Assembly: GCF_000972385.1 (NCBI RefSeq)
Contig: NZ_JXTE01000027.1
Location: 1-64,000, forward strand
DNA length: 64,000 nt
Reading direction: 5' to 3'
From: Streptomyces sp. WM6386
GTDB lineage: Bacteria; Actinomycetota; Actinomycetes; Streptomycetales; Streptomycetaceae
A program made the position numbers and the translations under genes. Positions 41,013 through 49,419 of the stretch are shown here, in pieces (the first letter of the stretch is position 1; every line of letters starts with the position of its first letter). Under the pieces are notes generated by a model. The model was not told where the DNA came from, did no database searches, and worked only from the letters and a program-made list of their open reading frames with translations.

Positions 41013-41656
41013 CGGGCCGCCCGCTTGCCAACGGCCTGGTTCGCGGCTGCCGCGATGTGGCGGACGGCCGTGCCGACCGCGTCCAAGGTGCGCTCGGTCT
41101 GGGCCAGGACTGCGGTGTCCCCAGGGTGCGAGTGGCCGCCAGAGTTGAGCTTCTTGGTGATCTGGTTGAGGTTGCGGCCGATACTGGCGACCTCGTTACG
41201 CAGGGCGGTGAGCTCGTCGATGTAGTCGTCGAGTTCGGTGCGCTGGCCGGGCAGGGCGAGGTCGCCGTGGACATGGGCCATGACGACGGCTCCGACGTAG
41301 TGGGCGCCGGCGATGTTCAGCGAGTGGGCCATGCGCTGGATGTCGGCCTTCTCCTCGACGCTGTAGCGGGCGTCGACACGTTCCTTGCGTTGGCCGTTCG
41401 GATCGGGCTTGCGGCGTCGGGCGACGCGGTGCAGCGCGGCGGCTTCGGCGGCACGCGGCAGCGCGACGGCGGAGGTGTCGACCGGCTGTTCCTGCTCGGG
41501 CACCCCCTGGTGCCCGAGTGCCTCCGCCACCCCCGGGGCGGAGGCATCCCCGCTGCGGCCGTCCCTGGACGGTCCAGCGGGATACCTTGCTGCGCGGTTG
41601 AGGCCGGTGGTCATCTCCTGCTTGGGGGTGAGGAGTTCGCTGTGCGGATCGTTCAT
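41009..41656 (-). CDS. Plasmid mobilization relaxosome protein MobC
   Basis: The protein has 215 residues. The N-terminal 85 residues are disordered and Pro/Ala-rich. The conserved part starts near RKERVDARYSVEEKADIQRM and contains the MobC signature with DELTALRNEVASIGRNLNQI followed by TKKLNSGG. MobC proteins assist relaxase binding at oriT. It starts at ATG 41,656. It is coupled to the relaxase. A 126-bp gap separates it from the DUF2637 gene. Confidence 0.88.
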   Translation of the reverse strand: MNDPHSELLTPKQEMTTGLNRAARYPAGPSRDGRSGDASAPGVAEALGHQGVPEQEQPVDTSAVALPRAAEAAALHRVARRRKPDPNGQRKERVDARYSVEEKADIQRMAHSLNIAGAHYVGAVVMAHVHGDLALPGQRTELDDYIDELTALRNEVASIGRNLNQITKKLNSGGHSHPGDTAVLAQTERTLDAVGTAVRHIAAAANQAVGKRAAR

Positions 41657-41782
41657 GGCGTGGTTCTCCGTGAAGTGCTGGTACCGGGAGCTTCGCTGTA
41701 CGCGACCCCGACGCCCCCGTGCCTGGCTGCACGGGGGCCCGGGGTGGCCCGGGAGGGCGGGGCGGTCAGCGTGAGCGCAGGG

Positions 41783-42562
41783 TCAGGCGGCCTTGGCGGG
41801 GGTCGTGTCGCGATCCCTCTGCTGCCGGGAGGCGGCTTCGTCGAGTTCGGCCTGAAGGACGTCCTTGAGCCTGTCCGCCTCGGTCCTGCCGATGGTCAAG
41901 TTCCTGCTGCGGAAGGTGGCTTCGATGTGGCGGCGCGAGGCACGCCCTTTGCGTCCCAGCGGCGCGGTGCGCGCGAGGGCAAGCCGTTCCGGAGAGATTT
42001 CGCTGGGCTCGTGATCCTGCGATTCGGCGGAGGATTGCGAGTCCTCAGCCACTTGGGCAGTGTCCGGAGCCACGTCGGCAGCATCCCGCGCCACATCGGC
42101 AGGGCCGTGAGCAGTGGGGTGGCGGTGGATGACGATGTAGAGGTGGACGGCGCCGGCGAGAGCGAGTGGCGCGATGGCGGAAAGGGCGCCAACAGTGAGG
42201 TCGTCGAGACGGAGCCCATCTCCTGGGCGGGTCTGCTGGTTGAGGCGAACGGCATGCAGAGCGTTGGCCCAGATGCTCGTCACCGTGGCGACGCCGACGA
42301 GTATCCATACGTAGACGCGGGACCGCGTCGGGGCAGCGCGCAGCATCACTAGGGCGGCGACGCCGATGGCGATGAACCCGTCGATCACGAGAGGGAACGC
42401 GTAGGTGAGGAGCCAGCGGACGTGGATGGCGACGGCCATCTGCCGCAGGGCGTCGTAGGAGAGGGCGAAGGCGAACACGGCGAGCAGGGCAATGCCCAGG
42501 CGTATCGCTGCGGCGCCCGATACGGCGGGGAATTTGATGCTGGGGAAGGTCAAGCGCGGCAC
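41783..42562 (-). CDS. DUF2637 membrane protein (element transfer/spread type)
   Basis: The protein has 259 residues. Four hydrophobic segments lie in the first 145 residues: LGIALLAVFAFALSYDALRQ, TYAFPLVIDGFIAIGVAALV, VYVWILVGVATVTSIWANAL and GALSAIAPLALAGAVHLYIV. The C-terminal 110 residues are cytoplasmic with an acidic stretch and a HTH-like segment (SRNLTIGRTEADRLKDVLQA). The DUF2637 family occurs on actinobacterial plasmids and integrative elements. It starts at ATG 42,562 and continues the minus-strand mobilization gene series. Confidence 0.82.
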   Translation of the reverse strand: MPRLTFPSIKFPAVSGAAAIRLGIALLAVFAFALSYDALRQMAVAIHVRWLLTYAFPLVIDGFIAIGVAALVMLRAAPTRSRVYVWILVGVATVTSIWANALHAVRLNQQTRPGDGLRLDDLTVGALSAIAPLALAGAVHLYIVIHRHPTAHGPADVARDAADVAPDTAQVAEDSQSSAESQDHEPSEISPERLALARTAPLGRKGRASRRHIEATFRSRNLTIGRTEADRLKDVLQAELDEAASRQQRDRDTTPAKAA

Positions 42563-42619
42563 TCCAGTGCGGTCGGGCGGCAGGGCGTGGGATGGCCGCC
42601 GGGAGGTGCGGTGTCTCGT

Positions 42620-42735
42620 ACCACTCGTTGCATGCCTGGTCAGAGCCGGTACGAGTGGCCTGGTGATGTCGAGATGACTCGTTGCGGGTCATTCACTCGT
42701 CCCCGCGCTGACCTGCGCGGGGACGAGTGCGACGA
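42620..42735. other. Iterated ACTCGT motifs and 15-bp hairpin; candidate oriT or origin
   Basis: In this gap ACTCGT or its complement ACGAGT occurs at six places, among them a perfect hairpin CACTCGTCCCCGCGC / GCGCGGGGACGAGTG (42,694-42,729, loop TGACCT). It lies between the ATPase and DUF2637 genes, upstream of the mobC-relaxase genes. The clustering suggests binding sites of a relaxosome, replication or regulatory protein; a simple terminator is an alternative. Confidence 0.45.
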
Positions 42736-42746
42736 GTCGAGTCGGG

Positions 42747-44027
42747 TCAGGCTGCGGTGCCGGGCAGAGGCTCACCCGGCGGCTGGACGGGCTCGACCGC
42801 GGGCTTCGGCTCTGGGCAGTAGCGGGCCCAGGTGTCGAGGAATTGGTTGCGGGCGAAGCCCTTGGCCTGGGTGCCGTCGGGGAAGCGGCGGTTGGACGAG
42901 CTGATGCCGTAGGGCTTCAGCAGCAGTTGCAGGCCGCGCGGGGTCAGACCGCCCGCGCCGTACTCAGCCCACGGCGCTTCCTTGTCCGCGTTGAGGTGCT
43001 CCAGCAGGCGCCTCGTGCCCAGCACGGCCGGGTCGTTCTCGGCCGCGAAGGCCCGGCGGATGCCGGTCAGGAGGCGGGTGGGCAGGCCGCCTTCCTCGTC
43101 CTGCCCGGCCTCGTAGCCGGTCATGACGCGGCAGGCGGTGCGGGCAAGCGCCGGCCATTCGCCTCCGGCGAGATCGGCGATGACCACCAGGGGTTCCCAG
43201 GTGTCGGCCGCGCGGTCCTCGACCGGCATGGGCGGCTCCATCTCCAGCGCCTGGGCGTACAGCGGCTGGAGCCAGGCGGAGAGCCGGTCGCGGATCGCGT
43301 GCAGGGCGGGGGTGTCCCTGGTGGTGCGGAAGGCCGCCACCTTCTCGCCCGTCACGCGGCGCCGCATCCGGATGACCACCGACCGGTCCATCACCGTGTC
43401 CGGCAGACCACCGATCCCGGCGAGTGCCGCCATGGCGAACGTGGGGAACGCGGTGGGCTTGTGCTCGGGCCCGGTCACCCTGAGCGTGGGCCGGTTGCGC
43501 TGGTGCCCGGCGTTGATCAGGCCGCGCACCTCCTCGTTCTTCTCCGCCGCCCTCACGGTGCTGAAGAGGGTGTCGGCCTCGTCGACCAGCAGAGTCGGCG
43601 GGTCCTCGTCGTCGATCGAGCGGAAGATGGCCGCCGGGCTGGCGTTGACCGTGATCAGCGGGTTGCGCACCGTCTCGGTCACGATGTCCAGCAGCCGTGA
43701 CTTGCCGCATCGCTTCTCCGGAGCCACGATCGCCAGACGCGGCGCGTGCTGCCACGCGCGCTGCAGGTGCGTCGCCGCGATCCACAGCGTCACGGCGGTG
43801 CGTGCCTCCTCGCTCGGCATCACCACATACCGCTTGATCTGCGCCCGGAGGTCGGCCAGGACCTGCGCGCCCTCGGAGGCGGGCGACGGGGTCGGCGCCT
43901 CAACTGGGCTTGCAGGTACATCCGGTGAAGGCAGCGCAGCGCGGTCGACCGGCTGTCCGGGGACGGCGACCGGCGGCCACGAAGCCGGGTTGGAGTCGGA
44001 ATAGGGCTCAGCTCCCGCATGTTCCAC
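42747..44027 (-). CDS. DUF3631-family ATPase
   Basis: The protein has 426 residues. Walker A-like VAPEKRCGKSRLLDIVTE and Walker B-like PPTLLVDEADTLFSTVRA are clear, with PTAFPTFAMAALAGIGGLPD and DRSVVIRMRRR following as in AAA-type helicase/ATPases of this family. The C-terminus contains TPRGLQLLLKPYGISSSNRR and GFARNQFLDTWARYC, the usual DUF3631 end. Related proteins on actinomycete elements act in replication next to primase-polymerases; none is seen here. GTG 44,027 has GAGGAG upstream. The longer frame to 44,339 has weak coding character. Confidence 0.82.
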   Translation of the reverse strand: MEHAGAEPYSDSNPASWPPVAVPGQPVDRAALPSPDVPASPVEAPTPSPASEGAQVLADLRAQIKRYVVMPSEEARTAVTLWIAATHLQRAWQHAPRLAIVAPEKRCGKSRLLDIVTETVRNPLITVNASPAAIFRSIDDEDPPTLLVDEADTLFSTVRAAEKNEEVRGLINAGHQRNRPTLRVTGPEHKPTAFPTFAMAALAGIGGLPDTVMDRSVVIRMRRRVTGEKVAAFRTTRDTPALHAIRDRLSAWLQPLYAQALEMEPPMPVEDRAADTWEPLVVIADLAGGEWPALARTACRVMTGYEAGQDEEGGLPTRLLTGIRRAFAAENDPAVLGTRRLLEHLNADKEAPWAEYGAGGLTPRGLQLLLKPYGISSSNRRFPDGTQAKGFARNQFLDTWARYCPEPKPAVEPVQPPGEPLPGTAA

Positions 44028-44260
44028 AGGGCAGCTCCTCGTCTGGCGGTGGCGGGCTTGCACGCCCTTGCCGCCGGGTTGGTAATTCACAGGCCGTACG
44101 GGGTTGCTGGGGCCTCCGGCGTTGCACCGCCGGGGGCCCGTCCCGTTCTCGCGGGCACCAGGCGACCGCGAGGGAACACGGACCGTACGTCCACGCCCGG
44201 CAACAGTCCAGCATTTCTGTGTCAGCTCAGCGCAGAACGGTCTGCTATAGCTCCCCGCCC

Positions 44261-44455
44261 TCACGCGGCCAGCCCCAAAAGGGCCAGCAGGTCGGCGGTC
44301 ACCACCCGGTAGGCGTTGCCCAGCCGCAGCACCTTGCACGGGTACTGGCCGCGCTTCGCCAGCTCGTACCCCTTGCTCCGCCCGAGCCCCAGCGCCCGGT
44401 TGCCCGTCTCCAGGTCAACAGCGGCGGGAAGCTCCAGCAGCTCCTCTCGGCTCAT
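44261..44455 (-). CDS. xis: Small HTH protein, probable excisionase
   Basis: The protein has 64 residues. It contains a MerR/Xis-type helix-turn-helix, with ALGLGRSKGYELAKRGQYPC and then VLRLGNAYRVVTADLLALLG. This is the standard form of AICE excisionases (DNA-binding domain family 17). Start ATG 44,455 follows GAAGGG; a longer frame begins at 44,548. It is divergent from the XRE regulator. It is separated from the DUF3631 gene by 233 bp without features. Confidence 0.8.
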   Translation of the reverse strand: MSREELLELPAAVDLETGNRALGLGRSKGYELAKRGQYPCKVLRLGNAYRVVTADLLALLGLAA

Positions 44456-44585
44456 GCCCTTCACTCGGCCAGCGAGTTCGTTCTCGCGCATACGCGCTCC
44501 ATCCATGACTGAGCCCTCGGCGAACACGGCGATCGCGCTCGTCTCCAAGCCATGGAATCAACGTTAGGGAAGCTAATGTGTCTGC

Positions 44586-45272
44586 ATGACACAACACGGT
44601 TTGGATGCTGGAAGGGATGAGGACGACGTCCCGGAGTGGGTGGACCAAGTGATGGCGACAGTGGCCGCCGAGGTCCGCAGACGAAGGAAGGAGCTGCGCA
44701 TGAGCGCCCAGGACCTGGCTGACCGCTGCGAGGAGATCGGCCACCCGATCCCGCGCAACGTGATCGCCAACATGGAATCCGGCCGCCGCGCCAACCTGCC
44801 CCTGGTCGACGTCATGGTCCTCGCCGAAGCCCTGCGGACCTACCCGATCTGCCTGCTCTACCCCGTCGGCTACGTCGACCGAGTCCAGCGCCTCCCCTTG
44901 CAGCACTCCGAGCGGACCTGGGATGCCATGCGCTGGTTCACCGGCGACACGGAGGACTTCGGCATGGAAGACGACATGCTCCGTTCCTTCCGTGCCCACA
45001 TTCACCACCAGCGCGCCGCCCTGGCCGCTCTGAAGGGCGAGAAGCACGAGCTCTGGAAGGCCGAGACGGCACCCAACCGGGCAGAACGCGAGGAAGCCGT
45101 ACTCGCCCAAGCCGACTACGCAGAAAGGGCATTGGAAGCCAAGTACCGGCTCCGCAGTGCCCGCGCCTTCATCCGCGAAGACGGCGGCACCCCACCGCAC
45201 CTGCCGCCGGAACTCGCCGACGTCGACCCACCCGAGACCGACCCCAGCACCACCGAGGAGAACGATCTTTGA
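44586..45272 (+). CDS. XRE-family regulator preceding the integrase
   Basis: The protein has 228 residues. The HTH spans about residues 26-80 (AEVRRRRKELRMSAQDLADR, PIPRNVIANMESGRRANLPL). A coiled-coil-like region follows (SFRAHIHHQRAALAALKGEK, AVLAQADYAERALEAKYRLR). Its stop overlaps the integrase start (TTGA), so the pair is co-translated. It probably controls excision. A short inverted repeat TTAG-GGAAG-CTAA (44,564-44,576) and a TAATGT box lie 8-20 bp before ATG 44,586. Confidence 0.85.
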   Translation: MTQHGLDAGRDEDDVPEWVDQVMATVAAEVRRRRKELRMSAQDLADRCEEIGHPIPRNVIANMESGRRANLPLVDVMVLAEALRTYPICLLYPVGYVDRVQRLPLQHSERTWDAMRWFTGDTEDFGMEDDMLRSFRAHIHHQRAALAALKGEKHELWKAETAPNRAEREEAVLAQADYAERALEAKYRLRSARAFIREDGGTPPHLPPELADVDPPETDPSTTEENDL

Positions 45273-46789
45273 AGGGTTCCACCCACCGCCGCTGCTACTG
45301 CCGAGACCCCCACACCGGCAAGCCGCTCGGCAAGAAGTGCCCCAAGCTCTCCAGCCGCAAGCACGGCTCGTACTCCATACGCCAGGAACTCCCGCCCCGC
45401 GAAGACGGCACGCGCCGCTCCTTCAGCCGCGCCGGCTACGAGTCCCTCAAGGACGCGCAGGCCGACCTCGACCACGTCCGCTCCCTGCTCACCCTCGCGG
45501 AGAAGGACGACCCGGACAGCCTTCAGCGCCTCGTCGACATGCTGGAGGAGGTCGCGGTCGAGAAGGCCCCGCTCCCGGCCATCGAGGAGACCCGACGCCG
45601 CCTGAGGGCGGGCCTGGCCCTCCGTGGCAGCCTCACCGTCGGCGAGCGGCTCGACCAGTGGTTCGCCGCGAAGAAGCGCCGCAAAACCACGCTCAACGGC
45701 TACGCCTCCCACATCCGCGTCCACCTGAAGCCGCGCATCGGCCACGTACGCCTCGACCGCCTCAACGTCGGCCACCTGGTGGAGATGTTCGACGGGATAG
45801 CCGACGACAACGAGGTCATCGCGGCCGAGAACGAGGCCCGCCGCGAGCAGATCGCCCGCTGCAAGCCGAGTAAGCCCGGCCGCCCCGTAGGAGCCGAGCG
45901 GAAGCTGCTCGCGGCCGAACGGGCCAAGCTGGCGGAGATGAAGCCGTTCCGGAAGATCACCGGCCCGGCATCCCGTCAGGCGATCCGCCGCACACTACGC
46001 GCTGCCCTCAACTCCGCGATCGCCCAGCAGCTCATCACCTTCAACCCGGCGTCCCATGTCGAGTTGGAGTCCGGCAAGCGCCCGAAGCCGCTTCTGTGGA
46101 CCGACGAGCGAGTCCGACGCTGGCGTGAGACGGGCGAGGTCCCCGGCCCGGTGATGGTGTGGACCCCGCAGCAGTTCGGCGCCTTCCTCGACGCAGCCGA
46201 GGGCGACCGCCTGTACGCGATCTTCCACCTCATGGGTACCCGCGGCCTCCGTCGCGGCGAGGCAGTCGGCCAGGACTGGCACGAGATCGACCTCGGCGCC
46301 GGCCTCATCACGCCCGCCAAGGAGATCGTGGTGGACGGCTGGGACCCCTACGAGTCGGAGCCCAAGACGGACGGCAGCGCGAACACGATCGCGCTCGACA
46401 GCACGACCATCTCCGAACTGCGCGACCACAAAGCCCGCCAGGAGAAGGAGCGCGCGAAGTGGGGCGAAGCCTGGCAGGACACCGGCAAGGTCTTCACGAA
46501 GGAAGACGGCTCGTGGCTCCACCCCGGGACGGTCTCCGAGACCTTCCGCTGCATCCTCGCCACGACCGACCTGCCGCCCATCACCCTGCGGGACCTTCGC
46601 CACGTCGCCGCAACGCTCACGCACGGAGGCGGCGGCGACATCCACGCGGTGAAGGAGACCCTGCGGCACTCCACCATCACGCTGACCTCGGACACGTACA
46701 CGAGCCTGCTCCCCGAGCTGGACCGTGAAATCGCCGAGAAGGCAGCGAAGCTGATCCCTCGGTCACGTCCGGCCGCTAGCACAACCTGA
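45269..46789 (+). CDS. int: Tyrosine-type site-specific integrase
   Basis: The protein has 506 residues. Starting at TTG 45,269 (GAGGAG upstream), the N-terminal arm-binding domain (KGSTHRRCYCRDPHTGKPLG) and a long core-binding helical region precede the catalytic domain. The catalytic residues are Arg in LMGTRGLRRGEAVGQDWHEI, the HxxR-equivalent box in TLRDLRHVAAT, His in LRHSTITL and Tyr in SDTYTSLLPE. The length and N-terminal CRCR-like zinc-rich start are usual for AICE integrases that use tRNA 3' ends. It is 2.6 kb from the right att site, with cargo in between. Confidence 0.95.
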   Translation: MKGSTHRRCYCRDPHTGKPLGKKCPKLSSRKHGSYSIRQELPPREDGTRRSFSRAGYESLKDAQADLDHVRSLLTLAEKDDPDSLQRLVDMLEEVAVEKAPLPAIEETRRRLRAGLALRGSLTVGERLDQWFAAKKRRKTTLNGYASHIRVHLKPRIGHVRLDRLNVGHLVEMFDGIADDNEVIAAENEARREQIARCKPSKPGRPVGAERKLLAAERAKLAEMKPFRKITGPASRQAIRRTLRAALNSAIAQQLITFNPASHVELESGKRPKPLLWTDERVRRWRETGEVPGPVMVWTPQQFGAFLDAAEGDRLYAIFHLMGTRGLRRGEAVGQDWHEIDLGAGLITPAKEIVVDGWDPYESEPKTDGSANTIALDSTTISELRDHKARQEKERAKWGEAWQDTGKVFTKEDGSWLHPGTVSETFRCILATTDLPPITLRDLRHVAATLTHGGGGDIHAVKETLRHSTITLTSDTYTSLLPELDREIAEKAAKLIPRSRPAASTT

Positions 46790-46856
46790 GAAGCACCGCC
46801 CCCCACCAGCGGCCGTTCCGTTTGCGTCTCAAGGCGGCGCGGCGCACGCTGGAAAT

Positions 46857-47825
46857 GTGACTTCCTTCGAGCTGCTGGCAAAGAAACACCCTGATCAGGC
46901 CGCACTCATGGAAATGATCCGTGACGCGTTTCCTCCAGGACAGTTCTTGCTTTCCAAGAACTTGCAACACTGGGATTGGGAGAAAGTCACCACGGGTCGC
47001 TGTCTGGGAGTGGGCCTAGTGCGCTTCGACGAGCACCCTCTACACCCTGCAGTTGTCGTGTCTCTGCAGACCGACAAGAAACATAAATTGCCCCTGGGGT
47101 CAATCGGTCCGTTTCACGATACAGATGATGTCAGCAGAGCTTTGAGGGAGGTAAGCTTCACAGTCGCCGATGATTACTTTAATAAAGATACGGCGAACAA
47201 AATTTCAATCATCGGAATGCCTTCGCCGAGATTGCTGTCACTCCCTGGCCTTGAAGCCAGGTGCGGAGCAACGCCAGGAACATATGGCGCCCGAATCCTC
47301 ATCAACGACAGCCGACATGGCATTCTCACGGCAGGTCACGTGGCCCCCAATGAAGGCGCTCCAGCCTATGAGGGCCCCAGATTGATTGGCACAGTCTCAG
47401 CAACCAGGCACAGCAAAATTACGGCTCCCGGAACACCCACAGCCGACATCGCCATTATCGAGCTCCTGCAACAAGTCAACACCCACCCCAAAGAACAGTT
47501 CTTCCCCGAAGGCACAGGGGAAGACGGCGATCTCGTGAAGTCTTATGGGGCAGTCACTACCGGCCGTACATCCAAGATCGAAATGATCTTGCCTGCGTTC
47601 GGCGACCCTCAGGAGGAAACCGGAGTCCTGGGGAACGTGATGTTGACCACAGAGGCTATATCGACATTCGGGGACTCTGGCGCCATCGCTGTTCAGGAAC
47701 CACAGGCCCGCATCATCGGCCACGTCGTGGCAGGAGTCCCGGCTACAAGCGACTACGAGGGCTACAGCGTCATCCAGGATCTTCGCTACCAATTGAACCA
47801 ATTTTCCGCAAGACTGACCGAATGA
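46857..47825 (+). CDS. Trypsin-like (S1) serine protease with N-terminal domain
   Basis: The protein has 322 residues. The C-terminal domain (about 120-320) is a chymotrypsin-like protease: His in GILTAGHVAP, Asp in TADIAIIELL and Ser in STFGDSGAIAV. The N-terminal 115 residues include GRCLGVGLVRFDEHPLHPAV and resemble the small beta-rich domain that precedes several bacterial trypsin-like conflict proteases. No signal peptide is seen, so it acts in the cytoplasm. Codon use is clearly less GC-biased than neighbours (AAA, AAT, TTT, ATA codons occur). It starts at GTG 46,857 and overlaps the next gene (ATGA). Confidence 0.8.
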   Translation: MTSFELLAKKHPDQAALMEMIRDAFPPGQFLLSKNLQHWDWEKVTTGRCLGVGLVRFDEHPLHPAVVVSLQTDKKHKLPLGSIGPFHDTDDVSRALREVSFTVADDYFNKDTANKISIIGMPSPRLLSLPGLEARCGATPGTYGARILINDSRHGILTAGHVAPNEGAPAYEGPRLIGTVSATRHSKITAPGTPTADIAIIELLQQVNTHPKEQFFPEGTGEDGDLVKSYGAVTTGRTSKIEMILPAFGDPQEETGVLGNVMLTTEAISTFGDSGAIAVQEPQARIIGHVVAGVPATSDYEGYSVIQDLRYQLNQFSARLTE

Positions 47826-48034
47826 CCTCGACCAGCGAAGAGATGATCAAGGCTTACGCCGAGAGCCGACGGGTCAGCGGTGATCTTCTCGGCTGGACGT
47901 TCGACGCCGATCACGATCAAGCCACGTTCATAATCCCTACGGATGTGGACCCCGAGACATTTCCGAAGCAGATATCTGGAATTCGAATCATATTGCGTCG
48001 TCTACCTCGACCACTCTCCCTGTCGGGGAGGTAA
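47822..48034 (+). CDS. Small protein coupled to the trypsin-like protease
   Basis: The protein has 70 residues. Its ATG overlaps the protease stop (ATGA), so the two are translated together. The sequence has a helix (SEEMIKAYAESRRVSGDLLG) and a beta-rich C-terminal part (ATFIIPTDVDPETFPKQISG, IRIILRR), reminiscent of the accessory domain that binds trypsin-like peptidases. Two bases later the membrane protein gene starts. No family is named with confidence. Confidence 0.6.
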   Translation: MTSTSEEMIKAYAESRRVSGDLLGWTFDADHDQATFIIPTDVDPETFPKQISGIRIILRRLPRPLSLSGR

Positions 48035-48036
48035 TC

Positions 48037-48411
48037 ATGACAGATATAGCAGCTGCATCGGTTCAAGTGCCAGACGTAGCCACCACTGTCGTCATATTTA
48101 CACTAGTCTGCGCTGGGATATGCCTTGCTCTAGCAGTCATCTTCGCTTTCCTGGATAATGCATCCAGTGCCGTCCGGAAAGCCGCTGAAGCAGCTGCGCC
48201 AAAGACGGTGACCGAGTTCGAAACAGACGAAACCGGAAGGCCGCGCGCACGACCCCAAACAACTCACGTTGATTTCTCCGGGCTAGCAAAACTTGCCGAG
48301 GGGCTGGAGAAGCTCAATCATGCCGGCCGCTTCCTTATTGTCTCTCTGGCATTCACGGCGGTCGCAGCAGTAGCGGCAGGAGCTGGATCAATCGCTGGCG
48401 CGGTGGCATAG
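48037..48411 (+). CDS. Small two-helix membrane protein of the protease operon
   Basis: The protein has 124 residues. Hydrophobic helices lie at about residues 15-40 (VATTVVIFTLVCAGICLALA) and 99-123 (FLIVSLAFTAVAAVAAGAGS), with a polar loop between that includes TVTEFETDETGRPRARPQTT. GGGGAGG precedes ATG 48,037 and the gene follows the small coupled protein by two bases. A membrane partner beside a cytoplasmic protease is a common layout of bacterial abortive-infection modules, but that role is only inferred. Confidence 0.65.
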   Translation: MTDIAAASVQVPDVATTVVIFTLVCAGICLALAVIFAFLDNASSAVRKAAEAAAPKTVTEFETDETGRPRARPQTTHVDFSGLAKLAEGLEKLNHAGRFLIVSLAFTAVAAVAAGAGSIAGAVA

Positions 48412-48522
48412 CCTCAGAAGCAAACGACTCGTCCGTCTTTCTTGACCACGAGTGAGCCTGCATACAGGCGCTGTGCCAGGCCCCTCACACATCACGAGCG
48501 GCGACCGCCGGAAACCCGAAGC

Positions 48523-49101
48523 TCAGGCGACCGATGCCCGGAAGGGATCGGTGGGGAGGATCTCTGCGTGGTCGAAGAGCTGCTCCAACGCCTCGTGCCC
48601 GTGCCGCCTGCGGAACTCGATCTCGGCGGTGGTCACCGGCAGGGTCCACAGGATGCGGGCCTGTCCCCCAGGCAGCGGGCAGTGTTCAAGGTCGGGGCCG
48701 TGGAGATACGGCAGGCTAATGAGCAGGTGGTCGCAGGTCGAACCCGGCACCCACGGTTCACCGATCGGCATGCTGTGCTCCAGGTCGAGTTGATGCCCTC
48801 CGCAGTGGTAGTAGGCGGTCATCGCCATAAGCTCGATGAACCGCTGGTCGCGGACGGGCGCGGTCATGACGAACTCAAGTCCGTGACCGTGCTTCTCCAT
48901 CGCGGCCCAACACCCGGCGGTTACATAGGCCCAGCTGTCGCTGCGGGGGCCGGGCTCGACCACGAGAACTCGCAGATCAGGCACTAGCTCTCGCCGTTCT
49001 GACCCGAGGTCGTAGCCGACGACCTCCACAGCATGTCCTTTGAAGAACGCTCGGACGTGTGACTCAACGGCCTCCACGGCCAGCAGCCTTGCATCACTCA
49101 C
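48523..49101 (-). CDS. Suppressor-of-fused (SUFU) domain protein
   Basis: The protein has 192 residues. The SUFU domain, with RELVPDLRVLVVEP, GLEFVMTAPVRDQRFIEL and ARILWTLPVTTAEIEFRRRH, occupies the whole protein. In bacteria SUFU domains are mostly immunity proteins for contact-dependent or polymorphic toxins. No toxin is visible beside it. GTG 49,101 begins SDARLLAVEAVESHVRAFF, the usual first helix; ATG 49,155 is the other possible start and lacks a good RBS. It ends convergent with the protease operon. The 318-bp gap from 49,102 to 49,420 carries the integrase arm repeats and no gene. Confidence 0.8.
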   Translation of the reverse strand: MSDARLLAVEAVESHVRAFFKGHAVEVVGYDLGSERRELVPDLRVLVVEPGPRSDSWAYVTAGCWAAMEKHGHGLEFVMTAPVRDQRFIELMAMTAYYHCGGHQLDLEHSMPIGEPWVPGSTCDHLLISLPYLHGPDLEHCPLPGGQARILWTLPVTTAEIEFRRRHGHEALEQLFDHAEILPTDPFRASVA

Positions 49102-49303
49102 CGCGCGATCGTCCCAGACTGCAATCGACCGCCCCTGACGTTCACACAGCACCATGGAGCTACGGCCCCAGCCGCTGCTACCCGACACCTCGACTTGCGG
49201 CCTCACCAGCGTCACAAGCGTAACGGGACAGCCCTCAGAGACCCTTAGAGACTGTGCACCGGCAGGCGGTCAGCCCGACAAGCCCAACTGCTGGCCATGG
49301 GCA

Positions 49304-49328
49304 CATCCGCTCACGCATCGCTCACGCA
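49304..49328. repeat. Right arm-type repeat, tandem CGCTCACGCA
   Basis: These 25 bases are identical and in the same orientation to 19,774-19,798. They contain two tandem CGCTCACGCA units preceded by CATC. The copy is 91 bp inside the right att core; its partner is 110 bp inside the left core. Probable arm-type integrase or excisionase binding sites. Confidence 0.7.
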
Positions 49329-49419
49329 CGACCCCGACAACGAAGCAGCGCCTGACCCGACCGAAGCCGACTCAGACGCTGCACAGCAGGTCAGAGGGGA
49401 TACCCCCCACCTGCAACCC

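Noticed and set aside
42747..44339. Starting the DUF3631 ATPase at 44,339.
   Set aside because: The extra 104 residues are Arg/Gly/Pro-rich without family similarity, and GTG 44,027 has a proper GAGGAG.
49304..49328. CGCTCACGCA repeats considered as a CRISPR array.
   Set aside because: Only two tandem units at each element end, no spacers and no cas genes; they fit integrase arm sites.
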